Source: Oscillospiraceae bacterium
GTDB taxonomy: Bacteria; Bacillota; Clostridia; Oscillospirales; Ruminococcaceae
DNA: 51,762 bases
NCBI GenBank assembly: GCA_017462785.1
Contig: JAFTQJ010000030.1
Span: 1 to 51,762 of the forward strand
Direction of reading: 5' to 3'
Below, in pieces: positions 37,479 to 46,522 of this stretch; positions within the stretch are counted from its first letter, which is position 1, and every line of letters starts with the position of its first letter. The translations under genes were made by a program, and so were the position numbers. The notes under the pieces are model-generated. The model was not told the DNA's origin and did no database searches. It saw only the letters and a program-made list of their open reading frames with translations.

Positions 37479-37510
37479 AATCCCTGTACATCTGTGTGCA
37501 GGGATTTTTC
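37479..37510 (+). terminator. orphan rho-independent terminator
   Basis: Stem AATCCCTGTACA / TGTGCAGGGATT with a TCTG loop followed by TTTTC on the plus strand. No plus-strand gene lies upstream until 36004, which has its own terminator. It may end a small RNA or be a remnant of a lost gene. Confidence 0.7.
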
Positions 37511-37564
37511 ACCATCCGCCAGCTCAGGCATAATATGTAATACACATGGGCATTCCATGGGTCA

Positions 37565-37645
37565 GTCTGACGAAAGAATTCAAAAGGCAATCGCCTTTTG
37601 GCGAGTGGGGGCAGTTACAGGATCACTTCCTGCAAAAAAGTGCTT
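37565..37645. repeat. interspersed palindromic repeat, copy B (deleted form)
   Basis: Keeps the first hairpin (CAAAAGGC-AAT-CGCCTTTTG) and the GTGGGGGCAGTTACAGGAT tail but lacks the two middle hairpins of copies A and D. Lies just upstream of cotJA. Confidence 0.7.
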
Positions 37646-37711
37646 TCTCAGGTTGATACAGACCCCATGTGCACACCAAGAAACCAACCTTTCAGGAAAG
37701 GTGATGATAGA

Positions 37712-37966
37712 ATGGAGCTTCATGCATTTGAACGCATGGCACAATCCGCAGAGGCGGCAGTCCTGCCGCATGCCAAAGAAACGGACTGCGGACTTCTGCC
37801 GCAGCCGCAAACGCCGTTTCCGGCGAAAACACCGGCGGCAATGGCATATGTCCCCTATCAGATGTGGGGCGAAGTCTACGAAGCAGACAAGGGCATGGCA
37901 CAGGGAACGATGTTTCCGGAGCTGGACCTGCCGTTCTGTGCAGCGGAAGGGGGCAGCTGGAGATGA
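37712..37966 (+). CDS. cotJA: spore-coat protein CotJA-like
   Basis: 84 residues. The C-terminal half carries the CotJA pattern AYVPYQMWGEVYEADKGMAQ then GTMFPELDLPF. In Bacillus, CotJA, B and C form a coat module with a manganese-catalase-like member. The start at 37712 follows GGAAAGGTGAT. Overlaps cotJB by ATGA. Whether the organism still sporulates is doubtful, since the third gene is truncated. Confidence 0.85.
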   Translation: MELHAFERMAQSAEAAVLPHAKETDCGLLPQPQTPFPAKTPAAMAYVPYQMWGEVYEADKGMAQGTMFPELDLPFCAAEGGSWR

Positions 37967-38217
37967 GAAACCGCAATCAGCTGATGCAGCTCATCCGCAA
38001 GTACGACTTTGCACTTTACGATCTTTCGCTGTATCTGGATACGCATACCCAATGCCGTGATGCACTGCACCTCTACCACAAATACCGTGCACTCCGTCAG
38101 GCAGCCGTGGATGAATATGTCCGCCGCTTCGGTCCCATCGACCATCGTCAGACGGAGAGCCAGACACAGTGGGATTGGGTAAAAGGCCCGTATCCTTGGG
38201 AAAAGGAGGCGAATTAA
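37963..38217 (+). CDS. cotJB: spore-coat protein CotJB-like
   Basis: 84 residues. Pattern LIRKYDFALYDLSLYLDTHT and a C-terminal WDWVKGPYPWEKE match CotJB, a small helical protein with no known catalysis. Overlaps cotJA by four bases and ends 3 bp before the cotJC remnant, so the operon order A-B-C is intact. Confidence 0.88.
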   Translation: MRNRNQLMQLIRKYDFALYDLSLYLDTHTQCRDALHLYHKYRALRQAAVDEYVRRFGPIDHRQTESQTQWDWVKGPYPWEKEAN

Positions 38218-38220
38218 CCT

Positions 38221-38433
38221 ATGTGGATCTACGAGAAGAAATTGCAGTATCCCGTCTGCATCAAGAACCCCAACCCGAAAATGGCACAGGTGATCGTGAG
38301 CCAGCTCGGCGGTCCGGACGGTGAGCTCGCTGCCTCCCTCCGCTACCTCAACCAGCGTTACACCATGCCCAATGCGGAGGCAAAGGGACTGCTGACGGAT
38401 ATCGGTGTATCGGTCACGATTTTGCACCCTTAA
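38221..38433 (+). pseudogene. cotJC: cotJC remnant (manganese-catalase family, 3' truncated)
   Basis: 70 residues. It begins exactly like CotJC (MWIYEKKLQYPV, then GPDGELAASLRYL with the first metal-ligand Glu), follows the family to KGLLTDIG, and then turns into an unrelated short tail. Normal CotJC is about 190-220 residues, so the EExxH motif and the second half of the ferritin-like bundle are gone. Not expected to bind a dimanganese centre. The lost part may have been removed when the GH5 region was joined. Confidence 0.85.
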
Positions 38434-38469
38434 ACTTCTGTGATGCATTCATACCGGAGCCTGTTCGTA

Positions 38470-39828
38470 TTACCGCTGCAAAAGCTCACGTTTCATGATG
38501 CACAGATCAAATGCATCCAGTCTGCCATCCCCGCAAAAGTCGCCTGCCTGCCAGTCTGTAATATCGTCCGCACAGAGCAGCCACTTTTGCAGCATCACAA
38601 TATCGGTTACACTGAATGCACCATCCCCATTGACATCCCCCCGTACATCCTCATCCTGCGGGAGATATTTGTCCCTGACTGCCAGAAGCTGTTCATTCAG
38701 CAGGCTGTCGGTCATTTTGTATGTGGTACGGTTATAATGCAGATCAGTAATATCCCACAGAACCGGACACATTCCGCCCCTTGAAAGTGCAGCTTCACAG
38801 ACACTTGTCAGAAATCTGCGGACTGATTCAGGCTCTTTGTTTTTGGTCGGACAGCCATATTCTCCGATAATGACCGGAATGCCCTGCGATGCATATCTTG
38901 CATCGAGTGTATCCATCAGCCTGTTCAGCTCCTGATAATCTGCTTCCGTTCCCCATGTGGACAATGCCTTGCCCCAATCAGCATCCTCCTCAAGCAGTGC
39001 AAATCCAGCGGGCGTATAGTAATGCACGGAAACCGCACAGCGGTTTGCAGGGTCGTCAGGCATCTCGAACAGCGGATCGCAGGTCAGCGTAATATCCGTA
39101 TCATAGCCGGAAATCAGCAGATGACGTTCTGCATTATTGCCGCCCGATGCACGAACAATATCGACAAATTTCTGGTTGATCTCGTTGGCATAGCCGTAGG
39201 ATTCCGCTTTGCCGTTCGTGCTGCTGCTGTAACGATTCCACAGACTGTCCCAGCCAAGCTCCTCATTCTGGGATTCAAACATCAGATGATCGCCGTAATC
39301 CTTGAATTCCTCCGTGATCTGTTCCCAGATGACGGTGTATTTTTCCATGCACATATCCGGATTCTCCGGCAGCTTTTCCAGCCATCCGCTGTCCCAGTGG
39401 AGGTTCAGGATCACATACAGATCCTCCTCCAGAATCCAGTCCACGACCTCCTGCACCCTCGCCATATAATCGGGATGGATGGTATAGCTTCCGTCATCCG
39501 CCATCATATTTGACCATGCCACCGGAACACGCACCACGCCAAAGCCGGCATCCGCATAGCCCTGAATCAGTTCCTTTGTGACGGTCGGACTGCCCCATGC
39601 AGTTTCATAGGCATTCGGCGTGCCGTCGCCCCACTGTGTAATCCAGTCACCGCAGGATTCAAAGGTGTTGCCCAGATTGATGCCGATGCCCATGTCTGTG
39701 ACGATTTCCATGGTCGTCATGTCACGCATGGTGCTGTCCGCCGCAGATGCGGATGCAGGCTCATAGGGTACTGCTGTCGTAAGTATGATTGCAGAGAGTG
39801 CAATCCTCAGAATTGCTTTCAGTTTCAT
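38470..39828 (-). CDS. GH5 endoglucanase-type hydrolase with C-terminal dockerin
   Basis: Hydrolyses beta-1,4-glucan or a related plant polymer. 452 residues: signal peptide (1-30), GH5 barrel with acid/base QNE (Glu189) and nucleophile IIGEYG (Glu323), HWDSGW, and the substrate-side segment NLGNTFES as in GH5 subfamily 4. The C-terminal dockerin (about 395-452) has GDVNGDGAFSVTD, a QKWLL helix and a second loop DFCGDGRLDAFDLCIMK, of a different type from the GH48 dockerin. The start follows AGGAGG. Lies 55 bp after the GH43 gene, probably co-transcribed from the promoter at 41320. Confidence 0.94.
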   Translation of the reverse strand: MKLKAILRIALSAIILTTAVPYEPASASAADSTMRDMTTMEIVTDMGIGINLGNTFESCGDWITQWGDGTPNAYETAWGSPTVTKELIQGYADAGFGVVRVPVAWSNMMADDGSYTIHPDYMARVQEVVDWILEEDLYVILNLHWDSGWLEKLPENPDMCMEKYTVIWEQITEEFKDYGDHLMFESQNEELGWDSLWNRYSSSTNGKAESYGYANEINQKFVDIVRASGGNNAERHLLISGYDTDITLTCDPLFEMPDDPANRCAVSVHYYTPAGFALLEEDADWGKALSTWGTEADYQELNRLMDTLDARYASQGIPVIIGEYGCPTKNKEPESVRRFLTSVCEAALSRGGMCPVLWDITDLHYNRTTYKMTDSLLNEQLLAVRDKYLPQDEDVRGDVNGDGAFSVTDIVMLQKWLLCADDITDWQAGDFCGDGRLDAFDLCIMKRELLQR

Positions 39829-39883
39829 ATAGATTCCTCCTATTATTTTGTTTCATCAAACGCAGGGTATTGTAGGTGCTCCC

Positions 39884-41287
39884 CTATTCAGCCCACCATG
39901 TTTTCAGGCAGATGTTCCCATCTGAGAACAGAAAATACAGATCGTGAATGCCTGTGGTTTTCTCCGGAAGCTCTGCGGAAATGTCCGCCCAGTCACCGGA
40001 TGCAGTTTCCATACATGCGATCGGTTCGGAATCTCTCGCATCCAGCCGGATCTCGATTCTTCCGCTGCCTTTTGCGGTAAGACGAATCCGTTCTGCACCG
40101 CTGCTGAAATCCAAACCCCTGAGATAAGTCCATGCACCGGATGAAAGGGACTTTACAGCCATTTTTCCTTGTCCGCACTCCTCGTACCACATCTTTGCAC
40201 AAGTACACATCTCCGCACCGCTGTGCGTACCAAACGGCGAAAGCAGTCCGATCTGCTCCACGCCCTCTCTCGTGGCTTTGGCAAGGGGGAAACCTGCTTC
40301 ACTGTATGGAAGTTCATCCACACACATGCAGCGGAAGCCTCCCTGTGTGGTCATACGCTCCTGTATGTGCATGGTGTGGTGGAGAATGTACTTTCTGCCG
40401 CTGTATTCCATTACATGTGTATGATTGTTGCACCACTCCATACCCGATTCTCCGGCATTCAGAAAGAAACCGCCCTGGAATTCCCAGCTGTCACCATCAA
40501 GCGGTGTTCGGGTGGTCATATATCCCATGCTGCAAACGGACGGTGCAGGAATGTCCTCACGATCCCAGTGCTCTCTTGACTGCCAGTCGGTGCTGTAGGA
40601 ATAGAAAAATCTTCCGCCGATCACATTCAGCTCGCTTGCCTCAAAAAAGTACGGGACATTGATGGAGATAAAATCGCTGTCAAAGGAGAGAAGATCCCTG
40701 CCAAGACGAACGATCTTCGGCACTTTTGAATAGATCTTACAGCCCCCTGCATCCGTTCCGCCGCCAAAAGAGAGCCAGCCTTTGCCGTTTTCATCAACGC
40801 ACACGCCAGGATCAAAGGGGGAAGGACAGTTTTCCAGCCCCGGCATATTCTGATAGACCAGCGGCTTTCCGAGAGGATCGCTCCACGGCCCGAGCGGATG
40901 TGTTGCTGTGAGTACGCCGACACCGCAGCCGTTGTTGGAAAAGTACAGATAGAAATGCGTCAGACCGTCCTCCTCCACACGGGAAACAATGGACGGTGCC
41001 CATGAATTTATGATCCAGGGGGCAATTTTTGCTGTGTCGATGATACCGTGATATTCCCAGTTCGCCATATCCTGTGTGGAGAATATCACAAAGGACTTGA
41101 TATGCTCATAGCTGTTCTTTCCGTTGTATCCGACCGCATCATATTGCTGGTGGTCGTTCGTACCAAAGACATACAGTCTGCCCTCGTACTCGACTCCCGT
41201 AGGGTCGGCACAGAATACCTTGGGGGAAATGGGGTTTGCACATTCCTCCGGTTTGAATGGGTTCGTGTCAGGTTGGATTGTTGACAT
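39884..41287 (-). CDS. GH43 glycosidase with C-terminal CBM6-like module, cytoplasmic
   Basis: 467 residues, no signal peptide, so it acts on imported oligosaccharides. Five-bladed propeller of family GH43 (arabinofuranosidase/xylosidase): FCADPTGV (Asp28), SPFDPGVCVDE (pKa-setting Asp), and FFEASELN (general-acid Glu). The last 120 residues (from about 345) resemble a CBM6 module (GSGRIEIRLD, IHDLYFLFSDG). It starts after GAGGTGA and is transcribed away from the hybrid regulator, its likely controller. Substrate likely arabino- or xylo-oligosaccharides. Confidence 0.9.
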   Translation of the reverse strand: MSTIQPDTNPFKPEECANPISPKVFCADPTGVEYEGRLYVFGTNDHQQYDAVGYNGKNSYEHIKSFVIFSTQDMANWEYHGIIDTAKIAPWIINSWAPSIVSRVEEDGLTHFYLYFSNNGCGVGVLTATHPLGPWSDPLGKPLVYQNMPGLENCPSPFDPGVCVDENGKGWLSFGGGTDAGGCKIYSKVPKIVRLGRDLLSFDSDFISINVPYFFEASELNVIGGRFFYSYSTDWQSREHWDREDIPAPSVCSMGYMTTRTPLDGDSWEFQGGFFLNAGESGMEWCNNHTHVMEYSGRKYILHHTMHIQERMTTQGGFRCMCVDELPYSEAGFPLAKATREGVEQIGLLSPFGTHSGAEMCTCAKMWYEECGQGKMAVKSLSSGAWTYLRGLDFSSGAERIRLTAKGSGRIEIRLDARDSEPIACMETASGDWADISAELPEKTTGIHDLYFLFSDGNICLKTWWAE

Positions 41288-41319
41288 TTCTCTTCACCTC
41301 AAATTGATTTCTTACATCC

Positions 41320-41348
41320 ATTATACAGGACATGCGTCATCAAGTCAA
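41320..41348 (-). promoter_or_regulatory. promoter of GH43-GH5
   Basis: Minus strand: -35 TTGACT at 41348-41343, 17-base spacer, -10 TATAAT at 41325-41320. It is back-to-back with the regulator promoter, with about 50 bp between the two -35 boxes where an operator could lie. Confidence 0.75.
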
Positions 41349-41400
41349 CAGTAAAAATACGTTTCATCCACCACACCTTCATAAAGTGCACCTTTTGTTG

Positions 41401-41429
41401 TTGACTTACCGGATCAAATCGGATATACT
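41401..41429 (+). promoter_or_regulatory. promoter of the hybrid AraC-type regulator
   Basis: -35 TTGACT at 41401-41406, 17-base spacer, -10 TATACT at 41424-41429. The leader is very short (about 18 nt) with a G-rich ribosome site. The -35 is the same TTGACT as in the opposing promoter. Confidence 0.75.
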
Positions 41430-41453
41430 TGATAATAGAGGGGGGTGCAAAGG

Positions 41454-43598
41454 ATGCCACGAAAACGAATCGCTGTCATCACAGCAAGAGCGGATGACAG
41501 CGAACAGAAAACGATCCTCGGCGGAATTGCAGAAACTGCATTTTCCATGAACACCGACGTTATAGTGTTTTCGAATATCTATAACCACTGGGTAGCGGAT
41601 GAGCTTCTGAATTTTGAGAATCATATTTATGACTTCTTTCAGCCCGAATTATTCGATGGTGTCATTATCACTGCCGAAGCCTTCATGGATTTGTCAATGC
41701 TGGAGGATGTGTTTTGCAGAATCAGAGCAGCCGGAATCCCTGCGGTAATGATCGGCGGCGAAGCAGAAGGCTTTCTGCGTGTTATCTCCGATGACGAGGC
41801 GGATATGGAACAAATCGCAGAGCATCTTATTGCGACCCACGGTCTTACGAAAATTGACATTCTGACCGGCTCTGCCAATATGCCCGTATCCCATGCAAGA
41901 GTGTCCGGCTGCCGGAAAGCCTTTGCCAAACATGGAATCGTCTTGGATGAAAGTCATGTATATTACGGAAATTTCTGGAATGATGCAGGAGAGAAGCTTG
42001 CGGAGCGTTATGTAAGCGGTGAACTGCCCATGCCGCAGGCTGTCATCTGCACCAATGACTATATGGCATACGGTCTTTGTGATGTGCTGACTGCGGCAGG
42101 CATTCAGATTCCTGACCAGATCACGGTCACGGGCTATGACCACACGGACGGCAGAATCTATCACCATCCGGTGCTGACGACCTATCGCCGGAACAGACGG
42201 CAGATGGGAGCAAAAGCTGTCGGGCTTCTGCTTTCCTCCGACTGTGATCTGCCGGCAGAGGGAGAAAGACTGATCTGCGGAAATACATGCAGCTGCGGTG
42301 TGAACAGTGCACAGCTCAATGAGGAGCTTCGCACTGCCCGTATCGGACAGCACCATACTGTGATGAGCTCCGCCGCACAGTTTACAAGCCGTCTGACGCT
42401 GTGCCGTACACTTGCGGAATATGTGCAGGTGCTGCGTGAATTTTTCTATCTTCTGCATGGTGCAGCCGGACTGTATCTCTGTCTTGATAAGGCGTGGAAC
42501 AGTGCGGATTATGAGGGGGACACGTTCCTGTGCTGCGGTATCCATGCAGCAGCATATCCGGATACGCCGGTATCCTTTGCACGAAAGACGCTCCTTCCCG
42601 CCCTTTGGGAAGAACGTGAAACACCCATGATCTTCTGCTTCAATCCACTGTGCTTTCAGACACGTCTGTTCGGCTATACAGCACTTGTCTATGCATATCC
42701 TCAGTGCTATGATTTCAGCTTTCGTGACTGGAATAAGACTGCCTCCAACACACTGGAATTTCTGCGGATGAAAAATGATATTCACTATCTGAAACAATGT
42801 CAGCAGATCTCGTCACTCTATGATTCGCTGACGGGCTTTTATCATCTGCATGAATTCCGGAAAATTGCAGAAACGGCTGGTGCGGAGATTTCAGGAGAGT
42901 GTTTCATGCAGGCGGTGAAGCTGAATATTTCCGCTGACGGAGAATACCGCTATGGTGAAAATTACCGCAGTGACATCATTTCAGCAGCGGCAAGGGCTGT
43001 AAAGGAATCTGCCGGCAGGCATGAGATCTGCTGCCGTGCGGCGGAGGACCTGTTTCTGATCCTGTGCAGAAGCGAGGAAGGCAGGCTGTTTTCCGATAAG
43101 CTGAAGGTGATGATACATCATGCGTTCTGCGGGAAATTTGCAGAAGGTCAGGCAGTTGTGACCTATGCAGAGTATACAGGGAGAGCAAACGCTGAAGCGG
43201 TGGATGCAGTTTGTCATGATGCAGAACAGATCGCTGATCAGACAATGGAGCTGCTTGAGCAAAAAAAGACACTGCCCCATTACAGGACGCTGCTTGCACT
43301 GAGAAGCCGCATTTACGAATCCCCGAAAAAGGCACCATCCACGGAAGCGGTCTGCAAAATGCTGTGTGTATGTGACGGATATTTCAGAGTCACTTACAAG
43401 AAATGCTTTGGCGTAAGCTATGTGCAGGACTGCATCCATGCACGGATCATGCTTGCCTGTTTCCTGCTGTGTACGACCGCAATGAGCATCTACGCCATTG
43501 CAAAAAAATGCGGTTATGCGGATGAAAAATTCTTTGCCAGACAGTTCCGGCAAGGAACAGGATATTCGCCCGTGCAGTACAGAGAACGGTACTGTTGA
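41454..43598 (+). CDS. hybrid regulator: LacI-type sensor, degenerate GGDEF-like region, AraC DNA-binding domain
   Basis: 714 residues without membrane segments. Residues about 5-285 form a periplasmic-binding-protein-like sugar sensor as in LacI/XylR (RIAVITARADDSEQKTILGG, AVICTNDYMAYGL, ITVTGYDHTDG), lacking the usual LacI N-terminal helix-turn-helix. A middle part is unassigned. At about 460-600 a diguanylate-cyclase-like start (SLYDSLTGFYHLHEF) occurs, but no GGDEF/GGEEF catalytic motif is seen. The last 100 residues are an AraC-type double helix-turn-helix (SIYAIAKKCGYADEKFFARQF). Divergent from GH43, so it probably activates GH43-GH5 on sensing a plant-wall sugar. ATG 41454 is preferred over an upstream GTG. 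Confidence 0.85.
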   Translation: MPRKRIAVITARADDSEQKTILGGIAETAFSMNTDVIVFSNIYNHWVADELLNFENHIYDFFQPELFDGVIITAEAFMDLSMLEDVFCRIRAAGIPAVMIGGEAEGFLRVISDDEADMEQIAEHLIATHGLTKIDILTGSANMPVSHARVSGCRKAFAKHGIVLDESHVYYGNFWNDAGEKLAERYVSGELPMPQAVICTNDYMAYGLCDVLTAAGIQIPDQITVTGYDHTDGRIYHHPVLTTYRRNRRQMGAKAVGLLLSSDCDLPAEGERLICGNTCSCGVNSAQLNEELRTARIGQHHTVMSSAAQFTSRLTLCRTLAEYVQVLREFFYLLHGAAGLYLCLDKAWNSADYEGDTFLCCGIHAAAYPDTPVSFARKTLLPALWEERETPMIFCFNPLCFQTRLFGYTALVYAYPQCYDFSFRDWNKTASNTLEFLRMKNDIHYLKQCQQISSLYDSLTGFYHLHEFRKIAETAGAEISGECFMQAVKLNISADGEYRYGENYRSDIISAAARAVKESAGRHEICCRAAEDLFLILCRSEEGRLFSDKLKVMIHHAFCGKFAEGQAVVTYAEYTGRANAEAVDAVCHDAEQIADQTMELLEQKKTLPHYRTLLALRSRIYESPKKAPSTEAVCKMLCVCDGYFRVTYKKCFGVSYVQDCIHARIMLACFLLCTTAMSIYAIAKKCGYADEKFFARQFRQGTGYSPVQYRERYC

Positions 43599-43639
43599 TT
43601 TTGGGCAGCTCTTTATGACTCCGGCAATGAAAGGTCGAT

Positions 43640-43760
43640 AATGGATTCAAAAGGCGATAGCCTTTGGCGGGTAGAGGGTACGCAGTACCCTCCATATATA
43701 ACCCCTCCCCTTGGGAGGGGTTAGGATGGGGCAGTTTTGAAGTGCTGACCCATGGAAAAA
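43640..43760. repeat. interspersed palindromic repeat, copy C (divergent)
   Basis: Same order of elements as copy A: GGATTCAAAAGGCGATAGCC then TTTGGCGGGTAGAGGGTACGC and AGTACCCTCC, then CCCCTCCCCTTGGGAGGGG and a TTAGGATGGGGCAGTT tail, with more substitutions. Sits between the regulator and the PL11 promoter; the rest of this 300-base gap (43599-43639) holds nothing recognisable. Confidence 0.85.
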
Positions 43761-43824
43761 GTATCTATATTTAATTGCCGGAGTAATAAAACATAAAATG
43801 CAAGAAAAAAGATGGAAAAATACA

Positions 43825-43853
43825 TTGCTTTTTTTGCTTTCTAATGCAATAAT
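43825..43853 (+). promoter_or_regulatory. promoter of the PL11 lyase
   Basis: -35 TTGCTT at 43825-43830, 17-base spacer, -10 AATAAT at 43848-43853, 47 bp before the start codon. Weaker than the GH48 promoter. Confidence 0.5.
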
Positions 43854-43900
43854 GTAAGAGAAGTTTGTGAAAAAACATCAATAATACGGGAGGAATGATT

Positions 43901-46441
43901 ATGAAAAACGTAAAACACAAGGCAGCGGCATTGTGTGCCGCCGCAGCAGCATTTGCGAACTGCATCGGTATGATGCCAATGGGAACCGCAGGGATCACCA
44001 CTGCGTCCGCAGCGGAGTACTATTACGGCGATCTCGATGGCAGCGGCGTGCTTGATGTCATGGATCTCAGGCTGATGAAACGCTTCTGCAATGCTCAGGA
44101 CGGCTTGTCATCCATCCAGCAGGAACTTTGTGATCTCGACGAAAGCGGCGTATTTGATGCAGCGGATGTAAAGCTCATGCAGGATTATATCCTTGCAAGA
44201 ATTGACGGCTTTCCGGCTGGTGTAACTTATGAGCATCAGGAACCGGCTGCACCGGAGGTTTATGATGGCATCAGGACACTTTCCGGCAGCCGCATGATGG
44301 AACGGCTTGACAGAGGCGTGGCTGCTGTGAGAACGGGCAATGCGGCGTTTATCAGCTGGCGTTTGCTTGCGTCCGATGAACCGGATATGGGCTTCAATGT
44401 CTACCGTACCACGGACGGCGAAACCGTCAGGGTGAACTCCGAAGTCCTCACAGGCGGAACGGATTTCACCGATACCACAGCCGACCTCACCAAGGACAAC
44501 ACCTACACCGTCAGGACCGTCTACAACGGAGTGGAAAAGGACTCCGATGGCAGCTTCACCCTGCCGGCAAACAAGGGGGCAGGTGCATACTATACCGTTC
44601 CGATCAGGGACGGCGGCACAGTGCATTTCGTCTGGGTCGGTGATTTCAACGGTGACGGTGCGTATGACTATCTGATCGACCGCTGTGATGAGGAAACCCA
44701 GAAGCTTGAAGCCTACCTCAATGACGGCACCTACCTCTGGACGATCGACATGGGACCGAACAGCGTGGACCGCTACCAGATCGAACCAGGTGCGGCAACC
44801 ATTGATGTCGGCATGTGGGACGGTGCGACCGTCTATGACATTGACTGCGACGGCTACGCAGAAGTCATGCTCCGCATTGCGGACGGCGTAACGTTCGGTG
44901 ATGGAAATGTATATTCCAACAGCGTTACCAATGGTCAGGCGATTGCAGTTATTGACGGCATGACCGGTGCAATGCAGGATTCTGCCCCCGTTCCGGATGA
45001 TAAGATCGAAGCAGGTCCCAAGGCGTGCATGATGGAGATCGGCTATCTTGACGGCGTGAAGCCCTCCCTCATCTGCTGGGTGAAGAACCGCAATGATGAC
45101 AAATCCTTCAACAGCTACAATGTCGCCTATGCCTACGAAAACGGCGATTTTGTACAGCAGTGGAAGGCAGGTGCATATGGTGCGGAGGCACATAATCTCC
45201 GTGTTGCCGATGTGGATTATGACGGCAGGGATGAAGTGCTCCACATGGGTTATGCCCTCAACGGTGACGGAAGTCTGCGGTACACTGTGAAAAATGTCGT
45301 GCACGGAGACCGCTGGTATGTCGGCTCGTTCTGCAATGCCAATAACGGCACGGAAATGATGGGCTACGGCATCCAGCAGGACAATGCCAATGGACTGCTG
45401 GAATACTTCTACAACGCAAGCACGGGCGAACTGATCTGGGAGCACTATGCCGCAGAGGGCACAGCGGACGTAGCGAGAGGCAATATCGGTGATATTGACC
45501 CGAATTATGACGGTCTGGAGGTATGGTCGTTCCAGGGACTGTATTCCATGGACAACCAGCTGATCTCTGAAAACTACATGTACCCCGTATTCCGTCTGTT
45601 CTGGGACGGCGATCTGGGCAGTGAGTCCTATAATGAGGGCAAGATCGAGGGCTGGAACTACGAAACCAAGGGCACGGAGCGAATCGACACTTGCTGGAAG
45701 ATCTACGGCTCCAGCGGCAGTGAACGTGGTGTGGGAATGCTGCATGCGGACATCATCGGTGACTGGCGTGAAGAAACCGTGCATGTGAACTATGACACGG
45801 ATGAGCTGGTGATCTACACCACCACCCATGCATCCGATGAGAGAATCTACTGTCTTGCACAGAATCCTGCCTACCGCAACTGCATGACAGCAAAGGGCTA
45901 TTATCAGGCAAATGTGCTCGACTACTTCCTCGGCTACAATATGGAAGCACCGGAAACGCCGGACATCTGCTATATCGGAGAAGCGGCTCTCGATGAATCC
46001 GCAGTCTATGCCCTCCGCAATGTCAACAGCAGCCGCTGCATGGACGTGTACAAGTCCGGCACAGCGGACGGCACCAATATCCAGCAGTACGGCACAGTGC
46101 CGGGTAAGGCGAACAATACATGGACTGTGAAGGACGCAGGCGACGGGTACTATTACATCATTTCCCAGCTGTCCGACGGCAAGTCCGGATATATGACGGT
46201 TGCCGGCGGTGAAAACACGGACGGTGCGAATGTGGAGATTTCCTCGTTCAAGGGCGATGATTCCCAGAAATTCATGCTGAAACGCTGTGCAGACGGTTCC
46301 TATCTGATTCTGACAAAGTGTTCCAATGAGAAAAAATGTGTGGAAGTCATTGGTGCCGAAACCGGAGCCGGTGCCAATGTACAGCAGTGGGTGCTGACCG
46401 GCAGCACTTGCCAGAACTGGTATTTTGAGAAAATTTCCTGA
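43901..46441 (+). CDS. PL11 rhamnogalacturonan lyase with N-terminal dockerin and C-terminal ricin-type CBM13
   Basis: Cleaves the rhamnogalacturonan-I backbone of pectin by beta-elimination. 846 residues: signal peptide (1-38), dockerin at about 40-105 (loops DLDGSGVLDVMD and DLDESGVFDAAD), PL11 beta-propeller from about 115 to 700 (FVWVGDFNGDGAYDYLIDR, VYDIDCDGYAEVMLR, GNIGDIDPNYDGLEVW, each with calcium-type Asp clusters), and a ricin-like lectin module (about 705-846) with QxW-type repeats. A dockerin before the catalytic domain is unusual. ATG 43901 is chosen because GGAGGA is too close to the ATG at 43895. Confidence 0.93.
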   Translation: MKNVKHKAAALCAAAAAFANCIGMMPMGTAGITTASAAEYYYGDLDGSGVLDVMDLRLMKRFCNAQDGLSSIQQELCDLDESGVFDAADVKLMQDYILARIDGFPAGVTYEHQEPAAPEVYDGIRTLSGSRMMERLDRGVAAVRTGNAAFISWRLLASDEPDMGFNVYRTTDGETVRVNSEVLTGGTDFTDTTADLTKDNTYTVRTVYNGVEKDSDGSFTLPANKGAGAYYTVPIRDGGTVHFVWVGDFNGDGAYDYLIDRCDEETQKLEAYLNDGTYLWTIDMGPNSVDRYQIEPGAATIDVGMWDGATVYDIDCDGYAEVMLRIADGVTFGDGNVYSNSVTNGQAIAVIDGMTGAMQDSAPVPDDKIEAGPKACMMEIGYLDGVKPSLICWVKNRNDDKSFNSYNVAYAYENGDFVQQWKAGAYGAEAHNLRVADVDYDGRDEVLHMGYALNGDGSLRYTVKNVVHGDRWYVGSFCNANNGTEMMGYGIQQDNANGLLEYFYNASTGELIWEHYAAEGTADVARGNIGDIDPNYDGLEVWSFQGLYSMDNQLISENYMYPVFRLFWDGDLGSESYNEGKIEGWNYETKGTERIDTCWKIYGSSGSERGVGMLHADIIGDWREETVHVNYDTDELVIYTTTHASDERIYCLAQNPAYRNCMTAKGYYQANVLDYFLGYNMEAPETPDICYIGEAALDESAVYALRNVNSSRCMDVYKSGTADGTNIQQYGTVPGKANNTWTVKDAGDGYYYIISQLSDGKSGYMTVAGGENTDGANVEISSFKGDDSQKFMLKRCADGSYLILTKCSNEKKCVEVIGAETGAGANVQQWVLTGSTCQNWYFEKIS

Positions 46442-46462
46442 TAGATTCCGGAGTTTTATTCT

Positions 46463-46492
46463 GGGCGGCTGTGATATTCGCAGCCGCTTTGT
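46463..46492 (+). terminator. terminator of the PL11 gene
   Basis: Stem GCGGCTG / CAGCCGC with a 9-base loop, followed by TTTGTT. Confidence 0.75.
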
Positions 46493-46522
46493 TCTGCGTA
46501 ATTGATAACAAACAGATGCTTT

